Shown piece after piece: positions 44,194 through 53,147 of a stretch of 64,000 nucleotides of DNA. Within the stretch, counting starts at the first letter, position 1, and every line of letters begins with the position of its first letter. The position numbers were made by a program, and so were the translations under genes. The DNA comes from Acidisphaera sp. (GTDB lineage: Bacteria; Pseudomonadota; Alphaproteobacteria; Acetobacterales; Acetobacteraceae), in NCBI GenBank assembly GCA_019240395.1, contig JAFAYM010000267.1, positions 1-64,000 of the forward strand. Reading direction: 5' to 3'. The notes under the pieces were generated by a model. That model was not told the origin of the DNA. It did no database searches and was given only the letters and a program-made list of their open reading frames with translations.

Positions 44194-45604
44194 GTTCGGT
44201 CGATACCGCTCGCGCGAGCGCCCTGAGATACTCACGCATCCGCGTCGTCTTCCGAGCCGCGTTCCCGACGCCACCGGCGAAGTGCGCAAGACCTCGGCGG
44301 CCGGCCGGCACCGGGTCGGAAACATGGAAGATCCCGGTCGACCATGGCTGCAACGTCTCGAGGTCGAAGCCGCCCATCTTATGAGCGATGTAGTTGGCGA
44401 AAGGCTGGTCGAACTCGGCGAAAAAGTCGCGGCGATTGATGGAGCTGGCGAAATCATAGGCGCACCGGACGATCCCGTCGAACAGCGGCTCCACGTCCCG
44501 TACGCGGCGGAAGCCCAATATCCCCGTTGAGAAACCGCGCTCGCCCGGCACGGCGTTGCGGCCGTCACGCTCGAAGAGGGTTTTGCCGTAATGGTCGTTC
44601 TCGATCATAAGGTCGAATTCCGGGACGGCCATGAGATCGTGCGAGAAGACCATGCCGGCGAGAAGGGAATCCAGAGGAGCGTCGCAGATGACGTCGGTGT
44701 CCAGGTAGAGCAGGGGTTGGTATTCCCTTGCGAGGGGCACCTGGCCCACCTTGTAGCGGGCAAGCGTGTAGTCCAGCGTGTCATCGGCTTGCAGTACCGC
44801 CACATGCATCGAGGCGCGCAACGTCTCGGGGAAGCGCTGAGCGAAATCGCGGTGCCGGGCATCGGTCAGGAGCAGGACGTCGCCGCGCCATTCGCCCATC
44901 CCGAACAGCGACCTGATGGCGAGCTCGGCGCAGTCGAAGATTTCCGGTTTGCCGAACGCCGCGAAATAGGCGAGCGGCCGGTACAGTCGAAGATACTCGC
45001 AGTCACCTCCGTCCTGCTCGATCAGCAATTCAAGGTCCGTCCGGCAGCGAGCGGAACCGCCCCTCCGATCGTCGGCGTTCAGGAACTGCTCGATGCCGAA
45101 CTCGGCGAAGTTCGATCTGAGGCGTCGATCCGCTTGCGCCGCAAAGGAGTGGCGGCGAGCGGCGTAGCCTGGATGCGACATCCACTCATGCCTGAGGAAA
45201 AAACGCAGGCTGTCGAGCTGCTCCGGCGCGAGCAGCAGGAAGCTTTCCCAGACGAGGCCGACGTTACGGGTGAAGCTGACCTCACCATCCGGCTCGGCAG
45301 ACAGGAAGCGGCCATCCCCCTCGTACTGCGCCTCGACCGCGCGCTTGCCGATCCACGTCAGCCGACGCGTGGCGTTCTCCGGGCCGGCAAGTCCGCAGCC
45401 GCCCGCATCGAAGCGGTCCACGACCACGGGCGCCTGGCCGTTCCTGACGAACCGGAAGGCGGCTTTGTCGCCTTCGCAGGTGACGAAGAGATTGGCCGGA
45501 ACGGTGGCGATCGGGCCATGGCGCAGGGTGCCCGTCGCCTCGTCCAGGTAGACCAGCGTGCCGTGTGCCGTGCACATCAAGGCGCCGCGCACATCCCGCG
45601 CCAT
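44186..45604 (-). CDS. Glycosyltransferase, GT8-like
   Basis: A 472-residue protein with no signal peptide. The N-terminal 150 residues are beta-rich and unfamiliar (possibly a sugar or actin-crosslinker-like beta-trefoil part). The second half resembles family 8 transferases: DVLLLTDARHRDFAQRF at about 232, then QPLLYLDTDVICDAPLDSLL at about 283 with the DxD metal site, and NDHYGKTLFERDGR. A donor such as UDP-sugar is likely; the acceptor is unknown. ATG at 45604 is 20 bp after the GST gene; longer starts would overlap it. Confidence 0.65.
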   Translation of the reverse strand: MARDVRGALMCTAHGTLVYLDEATGTLRHGPIATVPANLFVTCEGDKAAFRFVRNGQAPVVVDRFDAGGCGLAGPENATRRLTWIGKRAVEAQYEGDGRFLSAEPDGEVSFTRNVGLVWESFLLLAPEQLDSLRFFLRHEWMSHPGYAARRHSFAAQADRRLRSNFAEFGIEQFLNADDRRGGSARCRTDLELLIEQDGGDCEYLRLYRPLAYFAAFGKPEIFDCAELAIRSLFGMGEWRGDVLLLTDARHRDFAQRFPETLRASMHVAVLQADDTLDYTLARYKVGQVPLAREYQPLLYLDTDVICDAPLDSLLAGMVFSHDLMAVPEFDLMIENDHYGKTLFERDGRNAVPGERGFSTGILGFRRVRDVEPLFDGIVRCAYDFASSINRRDFFAEFDQPFANYIAHKMGGFDLETLQPWSTGIFHVSDPVPAGRRGLAHFAGGVGNAARKTTRMREYLRALARAVSTEHA

Positions 45605-45623
45605 CAGCGAACCCGCGCGTTGC

Positions 45624-46313
45624 TCAGGCGACCGCCGCCGCTGCGGCCAGGCCGTCGAACAGGCCCAGCATGCGGCCGCGCCACTCGGCGATCGGGTCGT
45701 CCTCGGCGAGGAGCGCAAAACGGCTCGCGCAGCGCGCCCATTGGAAGCCGCTGAACAGGATGTAGTCGGCATAGCTCGGCGCATCGCCGCCGAACCAGGG
45801 CTGCGCCGCCAGCACCGCCCGCAGGGGAGACAGGGAACGGCGGAAATCCTCCCGGCGGGCTTCGCGGTCCTGCTGCACCTGCTCCAGCCGCATGCCGAAG
45901 CGGGCCTCCCTGCTCGCCCGAAAGTACTCCTGGTCGCCGGGGTCCAGCACCGTCCAGATATCGTGAAGGATCAGGCGAGCGATCGCCGGGTTCATCACGC
46001 TGTCGGCCCAGGCATTGATGAACCGGGCATGCGCCATCCCGCCGGCGCCGGAGAACAGGCTGGGCCGGTCGGCCCGGGTGTGTTCGAGATAGACCGCAAT
46101 CGCCCAGGAATCCGCCACCGCTCGACCGTCATCGACGATGACCGGCACCTTTTCGCTGCCGGAAAAGGCGATCCGCTCACCCTCGGTGAACCGCCAGGGC
46201 AAGGTTTGCGTCGGCAGGCCCTTGTGCGCCAGCGCCAGCCGGGCTCGCCAGCAATAGGGGCTGAAGCGCAACGCCGGATCGGCGCCGGCCAGGTCGTAGA
46301 GCAGGATGGACAT
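45624..46313 (-). CDS. Glutathione S-transferase family protein (LigE-like N-terminus)
   Basis: A 229-residue protein. The thioredoxin-like N-domain reads FSPYCWRARLALAHKGL (about 18-34), EKVPVIVDDGRAVADSWAIA (about 54-73, the glutathione gamma-Glu site) and AVYLEHTRADRPSLF. The SPYCWRAR start is like LigE/LigP-type beta-etherases and related GSTs of proteobacteria. The C-domain is all-helical. Substrate unknown; no lignin-related gene is nearby. Confidence 0.85.
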   Translation of the reverse strand: MSILLYDLAGADPALRFSPYCWRARLALAHKGLPTQTLPWRFTEGERIAFSGSEKVPVIVDDGRAVADSWAIAVYLEHTRADRPSLFSGAGGMAHARFINAWADSVMNPAIARLILHDIWTVLDPGDQEYFRASREARFGMRLEQVQQDREARREDFRRSLSPLRAVLAAQPWFGGDAPSYADYILFSGFQWARCASRFALLAEDDPIAEWRGRMLGLFDGLAAAAAVA

Positions 46314-46393
46314 GCCCCGGAGTGTGCTGCGGCGCCACCCACCCGTAAAGCTTTCGCCGTGACGGGGGATGACCCCCCAACTAAAGTATCGGC

Positions 46394-47062
46394 ATGAACG
46401 TCCTGGCTCCGCCCCGCGCCCGTCTGCCGATCGAGGTGGTCCATGACCTGGTCTGCCCGTGGTGCTTCCTGGGAGTGCGGCGGCTGTTCCGCACTTTGCG
46501 CCGCCGCCCCGACCTGACCTTCGAGCTGAGCTGGCGGCCGTTCCTGCTCAACCCCGACATGCCGCGGGCCGGCATGGCGCGCACCGACTACGTGATCCGG
46601 AAATTCGGCGGCGAGGACCGGGCGCGACGGCTCTATGCCTCGATAGCCGAGATCGGCCGGACCGAGGGCGTGCTGTTCCGCTTCGACCGCATCCGCCGCA
46701 CCTCAAGCAGCGTCGACGCGCATCGGCTGGTCCGCCTCGCCGCGGGCTACGGGCGCGCGGCGGAAATGGTCGAGGCGCTGTTCTCCGCGCACTTCACCGA
46801 CGGGCACGACATCGGCGAGCTCTCGGTACTGCTGGCGGTCGCCGGCGCCTGCGGGCTCGACACCGGCGTGGCGCGCCGCTTCCTGCTCAGCGATGACGAC
46901 GTGGACGCGGTGCACGCCGACAACCTCCGCGCCCACCGCCTTGGGATCAACGGCGTGCCCTGCTTCGTGGTGTCCGGGCGCCACGCCATCGCCGGCGCGC
47001 AGGAGCCCGAAGTCATCGAGCGGCTGCTCGATGTCGCAGCCGTCGAGGCGACCGGGAGCTGA
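46394..47062 (+). CDS. FrnE-type DsbA-family oxidoreductase
   Basis: A 222-residue thioredoxin-fold protein with an inserted helical domain. The active site is VCPWCFLG at about 20-27 (CPWC). Later GINGVPCFVVSGRHAIAGAQ (about 189-208) has the cis-Pro loop. No signal peptide, so it is cytoplasmic like FrnE of Deinococcus, linked there to oxidative stress; a 2-hydroxychromene-2-carboxylate isomerase-like relative is the alternative. It is divergent from the GST gene by 80 bp. Confidence 0.87.
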   Translation: MNVLAPPRARLPIEVVHDLVCPWCFLGVRRLFRTLRRRPDLTFELSWRPFLLNPDMPRAGMARTDYVIRKFGGEDRARRLYASIAEIGRTEGVLFRFDRIRRTSSSVDAHRLVRLAAGYGRAAEMVEALFSAHFTDGHDIGELSVLLAVAGACGLDTGVARRFLLSDDDVDAVHADNLRAHRLGINGVPCFVVSGRHAIAGAQEPEVIERLLDVAAVEATGS

Positions 47063-47083
47063 GCGGAGCTCGGCGGCCTCCAG

Positions 47084-48103
47084 CTATCCCGGCGCCGGGC
47101 TTTCAGAGGGAACGGCGGACAGCGCGCTCTGCCGCGCCGCCTCCGCTCGGGCGGCATAGCGGCGGGCCAGCCAGGCGCAGACCATCAGCTGCATCTGGTG
47201 GAAGATCATCAGCGGCAGCACGGTCATGCCGACGGTCGGGCCGGCGAACAGCACGTTGGCCATCGGCACGCCGCTCGCCAGCGTCTTCTTCGAGCCGCAG
47301 AAGACGATCGCCACCTCGTCGCGCCGACTGAAGCCGAGCGCCCGGCTGCCATGGGTGGTGGCCAGCAGCACCAGGCCCAGGATCACCGCGTTGATGATGA
47401 TCAGCACGGCGAAGCGGGTCGGCGGCAGCTGGTGCCAGATGCCCTGCACCACCGCCTCGCTGAAGGCGGTGTAGACCACCAGCAGGATCGAGCTGCGATC
47501 GGTCATCGCCAGGATGCGGCGGTTGCGCTGCGCCCATTCCCCGATCAGCGGCCGCAACAGCTGTCCGGCGGCGAACGGCACCAGGAGCTGCAGCACGATC
47601 TTCCAGATCTCCGTGAGCGAGATGCCGCTGCCGTGCAGGCTGAGCAGCAGGCCGACCAGCACCGGGGTGATCAGGATGCCGAGCAGGTTGGACGCCGTCG
47701 CCGCACAGATCGCCGCCGGCACGTTGCCCATGCCGATCGAGGTGAAAGCGATCGAGGACTGCACCGTCGAGGGCAGCGCGCAGACGAACAGCACGCCGAG
47801 CCAGAGCGGCGGCGTCAGCACCCCTGGCACCAGCGCGCGCAGCACCAGGCCGATGATCGGGAACAGCACGAAGGTGCTCGCCATGATCAGCAGGTGCAGC
47901 CGCCAGGCGGTCGCCCCGGAAATCACCGCCTGGCGCGACAGCCGGGCGCCCTGGAGGAAGAACAGGGCGGCGATGGCGATCACGGCCAGGACATTGAAGA
48001 CCCGGGCGCTTGCCCCGTGGCAGGGCAGGAACGTGGCCAGGATCACCGTGCCGACCAGGGCCATGGTGAAGCCGTCCGGGCGAAACCCTAGCAGACCGCG
48101 CAT
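47084..48103 (-). CDS. Bile acid:sodium symporter-family (BASS/YfeH-like) transporter
   Basis: A 339-residue inner-membrane protein with nine to ten hydrophobic helices. ATG at 48103 is preceded by gaggaggtgggcag. Family segments: FRPDGFTMALVGTVILATFL (about 7-26), CALPSTVQSSIAFTSIGMGN (about 116-135) with the unwound-helix Gly-Asn, and FCGSKKTLASGVPMANVLF (about 269-287). It should move an organic anion with sodium; substrate unknown. Upstream frame extension to 48433 would overlap the esterase promoter and is rejected. Confidence 0.88.
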   Translation of the reverse strand: MRGLLGFRPDGFTMALVGTVILATFLPCHGASARVFNVLAVIAIAALFFLQGARLSRQAVISGATAWRLHLLIMASTFVLFPIIGLVLRALVPGVLTPPLWLGVLFVCALPSTVQSSIAFTSIGMGNVPAAICAATASNLLGILITPVLVGLLLSLHGSGISLTEIWKIVLQLLVPFAAGQLLRPLIGEWAQRNRRILAMTDRSSILLVVYTAFSEAVVQGIWHQLPPTRFAVLIIINAVILGLVLLATTHGSRALGFSRRDEVAIVFCGSKKTLASGVPMANVLFAGPTVGMTVLPLMIFHQMQLMVCAWLARRYAARAEAARQSALSAVPSESPAPG

Positions 48104-48191
48104 CTGCCCACCTCCTCTCGGCGCCCCCACCCGGTTGCAGCCCTTGTGGCAAGACGGCCGCAGTCGCGGTCGGTTCCGCGGCGGGCGCGCA

Positions 48192-48216
48192 GGAACTTGA
48201 AGCGCCGTCTCATGTT
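48192..48216 (+). promoter_or_regulatory. Putative EcfG-type stress promoter of the esterase gene
   Basis: GGAAC at 48192-48196, 17 bp, GTT at 48214-48216; 32 bp before the ATG at 48249. Same pattern and spacing as in front of the Mn-catalase gene. The -10 part (TGTT) departs from CGTT in one base. Confidence 0.55.
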
Positions 48217-48228
48217 GCAGTGCAGCAT
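48212..48228. promoter_or_regulatory. Inverted repeat overlapping the -10 of the esterase promoter
   Basis: atgttgcagtgcagcat: 7-bp arms with one mismatch around agt. It overlaps the GTT of the stress promoter. TGC/GCA palindromes of this form resemble PhaR operator sites reported near polyhydroxyalkanoate genes, a suggestive fit with a PHB-depolymerase-type product. PhaR binding is not shown. Confidence 0.5.
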
Positions 48229-48248
48229 CGCGTCCCATATGGACGTCC

Positions 48249-49322
48249 ATGGAGCACGGCAACATGCATCTGGCGACACGGCTCAAGCTCGGGCGACGGG
48301 CCCTGCGCCATGCCTGGCGCAGCGCCGCGGCTTTCGGCACGGGGCGGCGCGCCTCGGCTCCGGTGGCCGTGGATGCCTCCGGCGCGCTGATCGAAGTGCC
48401 GGGATTCGGCTCGAATCCGGGGCGCCTGCGCATGCTGTTGTACGCGCCGGTTCACGCGCCCACCGCCGGAGCACCGCTGATCGTGGTGCTGCACGGCTGC
48501 GGCCAGTCGGCGGCGGAGTTCGCGCGGGATGCCGGGTGGATGGCCCTGGCGGAGCGGCTTGGCGTGCCGCTGCTGCTGCCCGAGCAGCGGGGCGACAATA
48601 ACCGGGGCGTCTGCTTCAACTGGTTCAGCCCCGGCGACAACCGTCGCAGCCGGGGCGAGGCGCTGTCGATCCGCCAGATGGTCATCGAGGCGAAGCGGCG
48701 ATTCCGCTCCAACCCCCACCGCATCTTCGTGGCCGGGCTCTCGGCCGGCGGCGCGATGGCGGCGGCACTGCTCGCGGCCTACCCCGAGGTGTTCGCCGGC
48801 GGCGCGGTGGTGGCCGCACTCCCGGTCGGCTGCGCCAGCACCGCCAGCCAGGCGCTGACCCGGATGGCCGATGGCGGCCACGCGCCACCCCCGGGCGACT
48901 GGGCCGACCAGGCGCGCGCCGTGGGGCCTGCCAGCTATGCCGGCCCGTGGCCCCGTCTGAGCATCTGGCATGGCATGCGCGATCGCACCGTCGACCCCGG
49001 CAACGCCGAGAACCTGGTGGCGCAATGGACGGCGCTGCACGGCCTGCCCGCCAGCGCGTATCACAATTCCGCCGAGCCCGGCGCCCACCGGCGCAGCTGG
49101 GGCGACTCCGATAACCCGGCGGTCGAGTGCTGGAGCATCGAGGGCCTGGCGCACGGCTTTCCCATCGCCGGCGAGTCCGGCGGACATCCCTCCACCTGGG
49201 TGCAGGACGTGGGAGTCGACGCCCCGGCGGCGATCGCCCGGTTCTGGGGCCTGGAAAGGCCGGCGAGGGCTCTGCCCGCGAGCCTGGAGGAGACCCTCGT
49301 CCCTTGCATCCCTCCGGGGTGA
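48249..49322 (+). CDS. PHB depolymerase-family esterase
   Basis: 357 residues, ATG at 48249 (another at 48264). Esterase PHB (LpqC/Fae-like) fold: oxyanion segment PLIVVLHGCGQSAAEFARDA (about 77-96), nucleophile in FVAGLSAGGAMAAAL (about 163-177, GxSxG), acid in WHGMRDRTVDPGN (about 240-252) and His in EGLAHGFPI (about 301-309). No classical Sec signal, though the N-terminus is basic and amphipathic. It may be an intracellular PHA depolymerase or a feruloyl-type esterase. The upstream stress promoter and palindrome support a role in storage or stress. Confidence 0.85.
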   Translation: MEHGNMHLATRLKLGRRALRHAWRSAAAFGTGRRASAPVAVDASGALIEVPGFGSNPGRLRMLLYAPVHAPTAGAPLIVVLHGCGQSAAEFARDAGWMALAERLGVPLLLPEQRGDNNRGVCFNWFSPGDNRRSRGEALSIRQMVIEAKRRFRSNPHRIFVAGLSAGGAMAAALLAAYPEVFAGGAVVAALPVGCASTASQALTRMADGGHAPPPGDWADQARAVGPASYAGPWPRLSIWHGMRDRTVDPGNAENLVAQWTALHGLPASAYHNSAEPGAHRRSWGDSDNPAVECWSIEGLAHGFPIAGESGGHPSTWVQDVGVDAPAAIARFWGLERPARALPASLEETLVPCIPPG

Positions 49323-49358
49323 AGTACGGGCAGCGGACGCAGGCCCGACTGATGTGGC

Positions 49359-52300
49359 CTATGCGGCGGCGGCCTGCTGAACCATCCGATTGAGGTTGCC
49401 CAGCACATCCCGCGCGGTCCGCAGCCGTGTCGCCAGGTCCATCTCGCGGGTGATGGCAAGCTTGTGGTCCGGGCGCAGGCGGATCTGGCCGGCCTTGGTG
49501 CCGAGCCAGGCGATCAGTCCGGCGGGATTGCGGAAGGCGTTGCCGCGGAACTGCAGCACCATCCCCTTCGGGCCGGCCTCCAGCTTCTCCACCCCGGCCT
49601 CGCGGCAGGCGCGCTTCAGCGCCACGACCTGGAGCAGGTTCTCGACCTCCTCGGGCAGCTTGCCGAACCGGTCCACCAGCTCGGCGGCCATTGCCTCGGT
49701 CTCGGCGTCCGAGGCGAGGCCGCCGATACGACGATAGAGGCCGAGGCGCACCGGCAAGTCGCGCACGTAATCCTCCGGGATCAGCACCGGCAGGCCGAGG
49801 GTGATGTTGGGCGTCCAGTCGCGGTCGGCGGAGTGCCGGCGGCCGCGCTCGGCCCGCATGTCGGCCACCGCATCCTCGAGCATCTGCTGATAGAGCTCGA
49901 TGCCGACCTCGCGGATGTGGCCGGACTGCTCGTCGCCGAGCAGGTTGCCGGCGCCGCGGATGTCGAGGTCGTGGCTCGCCAGGGTGAAGCCGGCGCCGAG
50001 ATTGTCGAGCGTCTGCATCACGGTCAGCCGCTTCTCCGCCGCAGGCGAGAGGCGATAGTTCGGCGGCCACGTCAGATAGGCATAGCCGCGCTGCTTGCCG
50101 CGCCCGACCCGGCCGCGCAGCTGATAGAGCTGGCCGAGGCCGAACATGTCGGCACGGTGGATCAGCAGCGTATTCACCGCCGGCATGTCGAGCCCGCTCT
50201 CGACGATGTTTGTCGAGAGCAGGATGTCGTATTTGCCGTCGCCGAACTCCGTCATCACCCGCTCGAGCTCGGTGGGCGCCAAGCGGCCATGGGCCTGGGC
50301 GGTGCGCGCCTCCGGCACGATGGCGGCGAGGCGCTCGGACATGCGGTCGAGATCCTCGATGCGCGGCACGACGCAGAACACCTGGCCGCCGCGGAAGCGC
50401 TCGCGCTGCAGGGCTTCGCGGATCACCACCGCGTCGAACGGCATGATGAAGGTGCGCACGGCGAGGCGATCCACTGGCGGCGTGGCGATCAGGCTCATCT
50501 CCCGCACTCCGGTCAGCGCCAGCTGCAGGGTGCGCGGGATCGGCGTGGCGGTGAGCGTCAGCACGTGGACGTCGGCCTTGAGCTGCTTCAGCTTCTCCTT
50601 ATGGGCGACGCCGAAATGCTGCTCCTCGTCGACCACCAGGAGGCCGAGCTCGGCGAAAATGGTGCCCTTGGCGAGCAGCGCGTGGGTGCCGATGACGATG
50701 TTGACGCGGCCGTCGGCAAGGCCCCGGCGCACCTCGGCCGCCTCCTTCGCCGTCACCATGCGCGAGAGCTGGGCGACGGTGACGGGCAGCCCGGCGAAGC
50801 GGGCGGAGAAGGTGCGGAAATGCTGGCGCGCCAGCAGGGTGGTCGGCACCACGACGGCAACCTGCGTGCCGGACATGGCGGCCACGAAGGCGGCGCGCAA
50901 CGCCACCTCGGTCTTGCCGAAGCCCACATCGCCGCAGACCAGCCGGTCCATCGGCCGCCCCGAGGCCAGGTCCTCCAGCACGTCGGCGATGGCGCGGGAC
51001 TGGTCCTCGGTCTCGGCGAAGGGGAAGCGGGCGCAGAACTCGTCCCAGCTGCCCTCGGGAGGCGCCATGCTCGGCGCCTCGCGCAGGCGCCGGGCCGCGG
51101 CGATGCGGATCAGCTCGCCCGCCATGTCGCGGATGCGCTGTTTGGCGCGCGCCTTGCGCGTCTGCCAGCTGGCGCCGCCGAGGCGATCGAGCGCCACGCC
51201 GGAGGTCTCGCTGCCGAAGCGGGAGAGCAGCTCGATGTTCTCGACGGGAAGGAAAAGCTTCTCGCCGCCGTCGTAGTTCAGGCGCAGGCAATCGTGGGGC
51301 GCGCCGCTGGCCACCAGCGTCTCCAGCCCGTCATAGCGGCCGATGCCGTATTCCTGGTGCACGACGAGGTCGCCCTCGGCGATCTCGGTGGCGTCGGCGA
51401 TGAACTGGTCGGCCCGCTTGCGTCGCCGCGGCGGCCGGCTGATGCGCTCGCCCAGCAGGTCCTGCTCGCTGACCACGGCCAGGCTGTCGGCGACGAAGCC
51501 GCGCTCCAGCCCGAGCACGACGACGCCGGCGACGCCCTTCTCCAGGCGCTGCGCCGCCGCCCAGTCCTCGACCTGCTCGGCACGCAGGCCGTGCTCGCGC
51601 AGCAGATGCGCCAGGCGCTCGCGCGAGCCGCGGGTCCAGGCGGCGACCAGCAGGCGCTTGCCCTGGCTCCAGCGCCCGGCTTGGCCGCGGAACTCATCGA
51701 AGCCTTTGGCGCCTGACACGGATTGCGCGAAGACCGGCCCGGGCCGGCCGCCGCCATCGATACCGGCACCCGACCCGTCGTCTGGACGGACGAAGGGGCT
51801 GAAGGCGAAGGCGCGACCCTGGGCGAGCATCGCGTCCCAGCCGGCCCGGTCGAGGTAGAGGCGATCGGGCGGCAGCGGCCGGTACGGCACCTCGCCGTCG
51901 CGCGGCGGTGCCTGGCGCGCGGCGTAGTGGTCGGCGACCATCTCCAGCCGGCCGGTCAGCACTTCGTCCGACTGGTGGTCGAGGCTGACCGCGGCACCCG
52001 GGAGATAGTCGAACAGCGTCTCCATGGCGGCGTGGAACAGCGGCACCCAGTGCTCCATCCCTGGATGGCGCCTGCCCTCCGATATGGACTGATAGAGCGG
52101 GTCGGCGGCGGCTTCCGGGCCGAACAGCTCGCGCCACTGCGTGCGGAAGCGGGCGACCGAGTCGCGATCCAGCGAGACCTCGGAGACTGGGCGCAGCACC
52201 AGGCGTTCGATCCGCCCGCTGCTGCGCTGGCTGGTCGGGTCGAAGCGTCGCATCGACTCGATAGTGTCGCCGAACAGGTCCAGCCGCACCGGATCGGGCT

Positions 52301-52802
52301 CGCCGGCGGGGAAGAGATCGATGATGCCGCCGCGGATGGCGTATTCGCCGTGCTCCATGACGGTGCCGGCGCGACCGTAGCCGTTGGCGTCGAGGAAGCG
52401 GGCCAGCGCCTCGGGCCGTACGCTGCCGCCGGTCACCAGTTCCATGCCGGCGCCGCGGAAGACGTGGCGGGGCGGCACACGCTGGACCAGCGCGTTGACG
52501 GTGGTCAGCACGATGCGCGGCCGCTGTTCCGGCTCCAGCAGGCGGGTAAGCGTGGTGATGCGCTCGGCCACCAGCTCGGGGTTCGGCGAGACGCGGTCGT
52601 AGGGCAGGCAGTCCCAGGCGGGGAAGCGCAACACGTCGATGGTCGGCGCGAAGAAGGCCAGAGCCTCGGCCAGCCGCGCCATGCGCGCATCGTCCCGGGC
52701 GACGTGGAGCAGCGGCGTGCCCGCCTCCAACTCGGCGCGACGACGGGAGAGCAGAATGGCGTCCCAGCCTTCGGGGGCGCCGTAAACGGTGCCGATGGTC
52801 AT
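49359..52802 (-). CDS. mfd: Transcription-repair coupling factor
   Basis: A 1147-residue SF2 translocase that removes polymerase stalled at lesions and recruits UvrA. From ATG 52802: N-terminal UvrB-homology domain (to about 450), RNA polymerase interaction domain around 480-560 (EGDLVVHQEYGIGRYDGLET), then helicase motifs: GDVGFGKTEVALRAAF (about 624-639), VDEEQHFG (about 727-734), TLTATPIPRTL (about 755-765) and the TRG region near LRGRVGRGKQRGYAYL (about 899-914). The C-terminal D7 domain is present. The start overlaps the sdhE stop by 4 bp. Confidence 0.96.
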   Translation of the reverse strand: MTIGTVYGAPEGWDAILLSRRRAELEAGTPLLHVARDDARMARLAEALAFFAPTIDVLRFPAWDCLPYDRVSPNPELVAERITTLTRLLEPEQRPRIVLTTVNALVQRVPPRHVFRGAGMELVTGGSVRPEALARFLDANGYGRAGTVMEHGEYAIRGGIIDLFPAGEPDPVRLDLFGDTIESMRRFDPTSQRSSGRIERLVLRPVSEVSLDRDSVARFRTQWRELFGPEAAADPLYQSISEGRRHPGMEHWVPLFHAAMETLFDYLPGAAVSLDHQSDEVLTGRLEMVADHYAARQAPPRDGEVPYRPLPPDRLYLDRAGWDAMLAQGRAFAFSPFVRPDDGSGAGIDGGGRPGPVFAQSVSGAKGFDEFRGQAGRWSQGKRLLVAAWTRGSRERLAHLLREHGLRAEQVEDWAAAQRLEKGVAGVVVLGLERGFVADSLAVVSEQDLLGERISRPPRRRKRADQFIADATEIAEGDLVVHQEYGIGRYDGLETLVASGAPHDCLRLNYDGGEKLFLPVENIELLSRFGSETSGVALDRLGGASWQTRKARAKQRIRDMAGELIRIAAARRLREAPSMAPPEGSWDEFCARFPFAETEDQSRAIADVLEDLASGRPMDRLVCGDVGFGKTEVALRAAFVAAMSGTQVAVVVPTTLLARQHFRTFSARFAGLPVTVAQLSRMVTAKEAAEVRRGLADGRVNIVIGTHALLAKGTIFAELGLLVVDEEQHFGVAHKEKLKQLKADVHVLTLTATPIPRTLQLALTGVREMSLIATPPVDRLAVRTFIMPFDAVVIREALQRERFRGGQVFCVVPRIEDLDRMSERLAAIVPEARTAQAHGRLAPTELERVMTEFGDGKYDILLSTNIVESGLDMPAVNTLLIHRADMFGLGQLYQLRGRVGRGKQRGYAYLTWPPNYRLSPAAEKRLTVMQTLDNLGAGFTLASHDLDIRGAGNLLGDEQSGHIREVGIELYQQMLEDAVADMRAERGRRHSADRDWTPNITLGLPVLIPEDYVRDLPVRLGLYRRIGGLASDAETEAMAAELVDRFGKLPEEVENLLQVVALKRACREAGVEKLEAGPKGMVLQFRGNAFRNPAGLIAWLGTKAGQIRLRPDHKLAITREMDLATRLRTARDVLGNLNRMVQQAAAA

Positions 52803-53089
52803 GCCAAAGCTGCGTCCTTGATCGCGCGGAGCATCGGGCTGTCGTGTTCGGGCGGGATCGGCCGGCGTCCGCAGAGCCAATCCGCGAGATCCGGATCGGC
52901 CAGCTCCAGCACGGCGTCCAGCCCGTCGAGTTCGGCGTCGCTGAAGGCGGCGATGCGCGAGCGGACGAAGCCACCGACCAGCAGATCGTTCTCGTGCGTG
53001 CCGCGATGCGTCGCGCGGAACAGCAGCCGGCGACGCCTGACGTCGAGCGGGGCTTCGGGGTTTTGTCCTGGCATCGGGTTGAGTGTCAT
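52799..53089 (-). CDS. sdhE: FAD assembly factor SdhE
   Basis: A 96-residue protein from ATG 53089. It helps attach FAD to succinate dehydrogenase. The RGxxE motif is seen as THRGTHENDLLVGGF (about 20-34), followed by the conserved ELDGLDAVLELADPDLADWL (about 45-64). The next gene (mfd) starts in its stop codon (atga), so the two are translationally coupled, an arrangement common in alphaproteobacteria. Confidence 0.92.
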   Translation of the reverse strand: MTLNPMPGQNPEAPLDVRRRRLLFRATHRGTHENDLLVGGFVRSRIAAFSDAELDGLDAVLELADPDLADWLCGRRPIPPEHDSPMLRAIKDAALA

Positions 53090-53147
53090 ATAGCCGCAGG
53101 TTTTTCCCCTGTCAGCCCGCCCCCCTCTCAGCCAATTTGGGCGCAAC

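Noticed and set aside
49464-51716. 750-codon plus-strand open frame opposite mfd
   Set aside because: Shadow of the mfd gene, whose helicase motifs are unambiguous.
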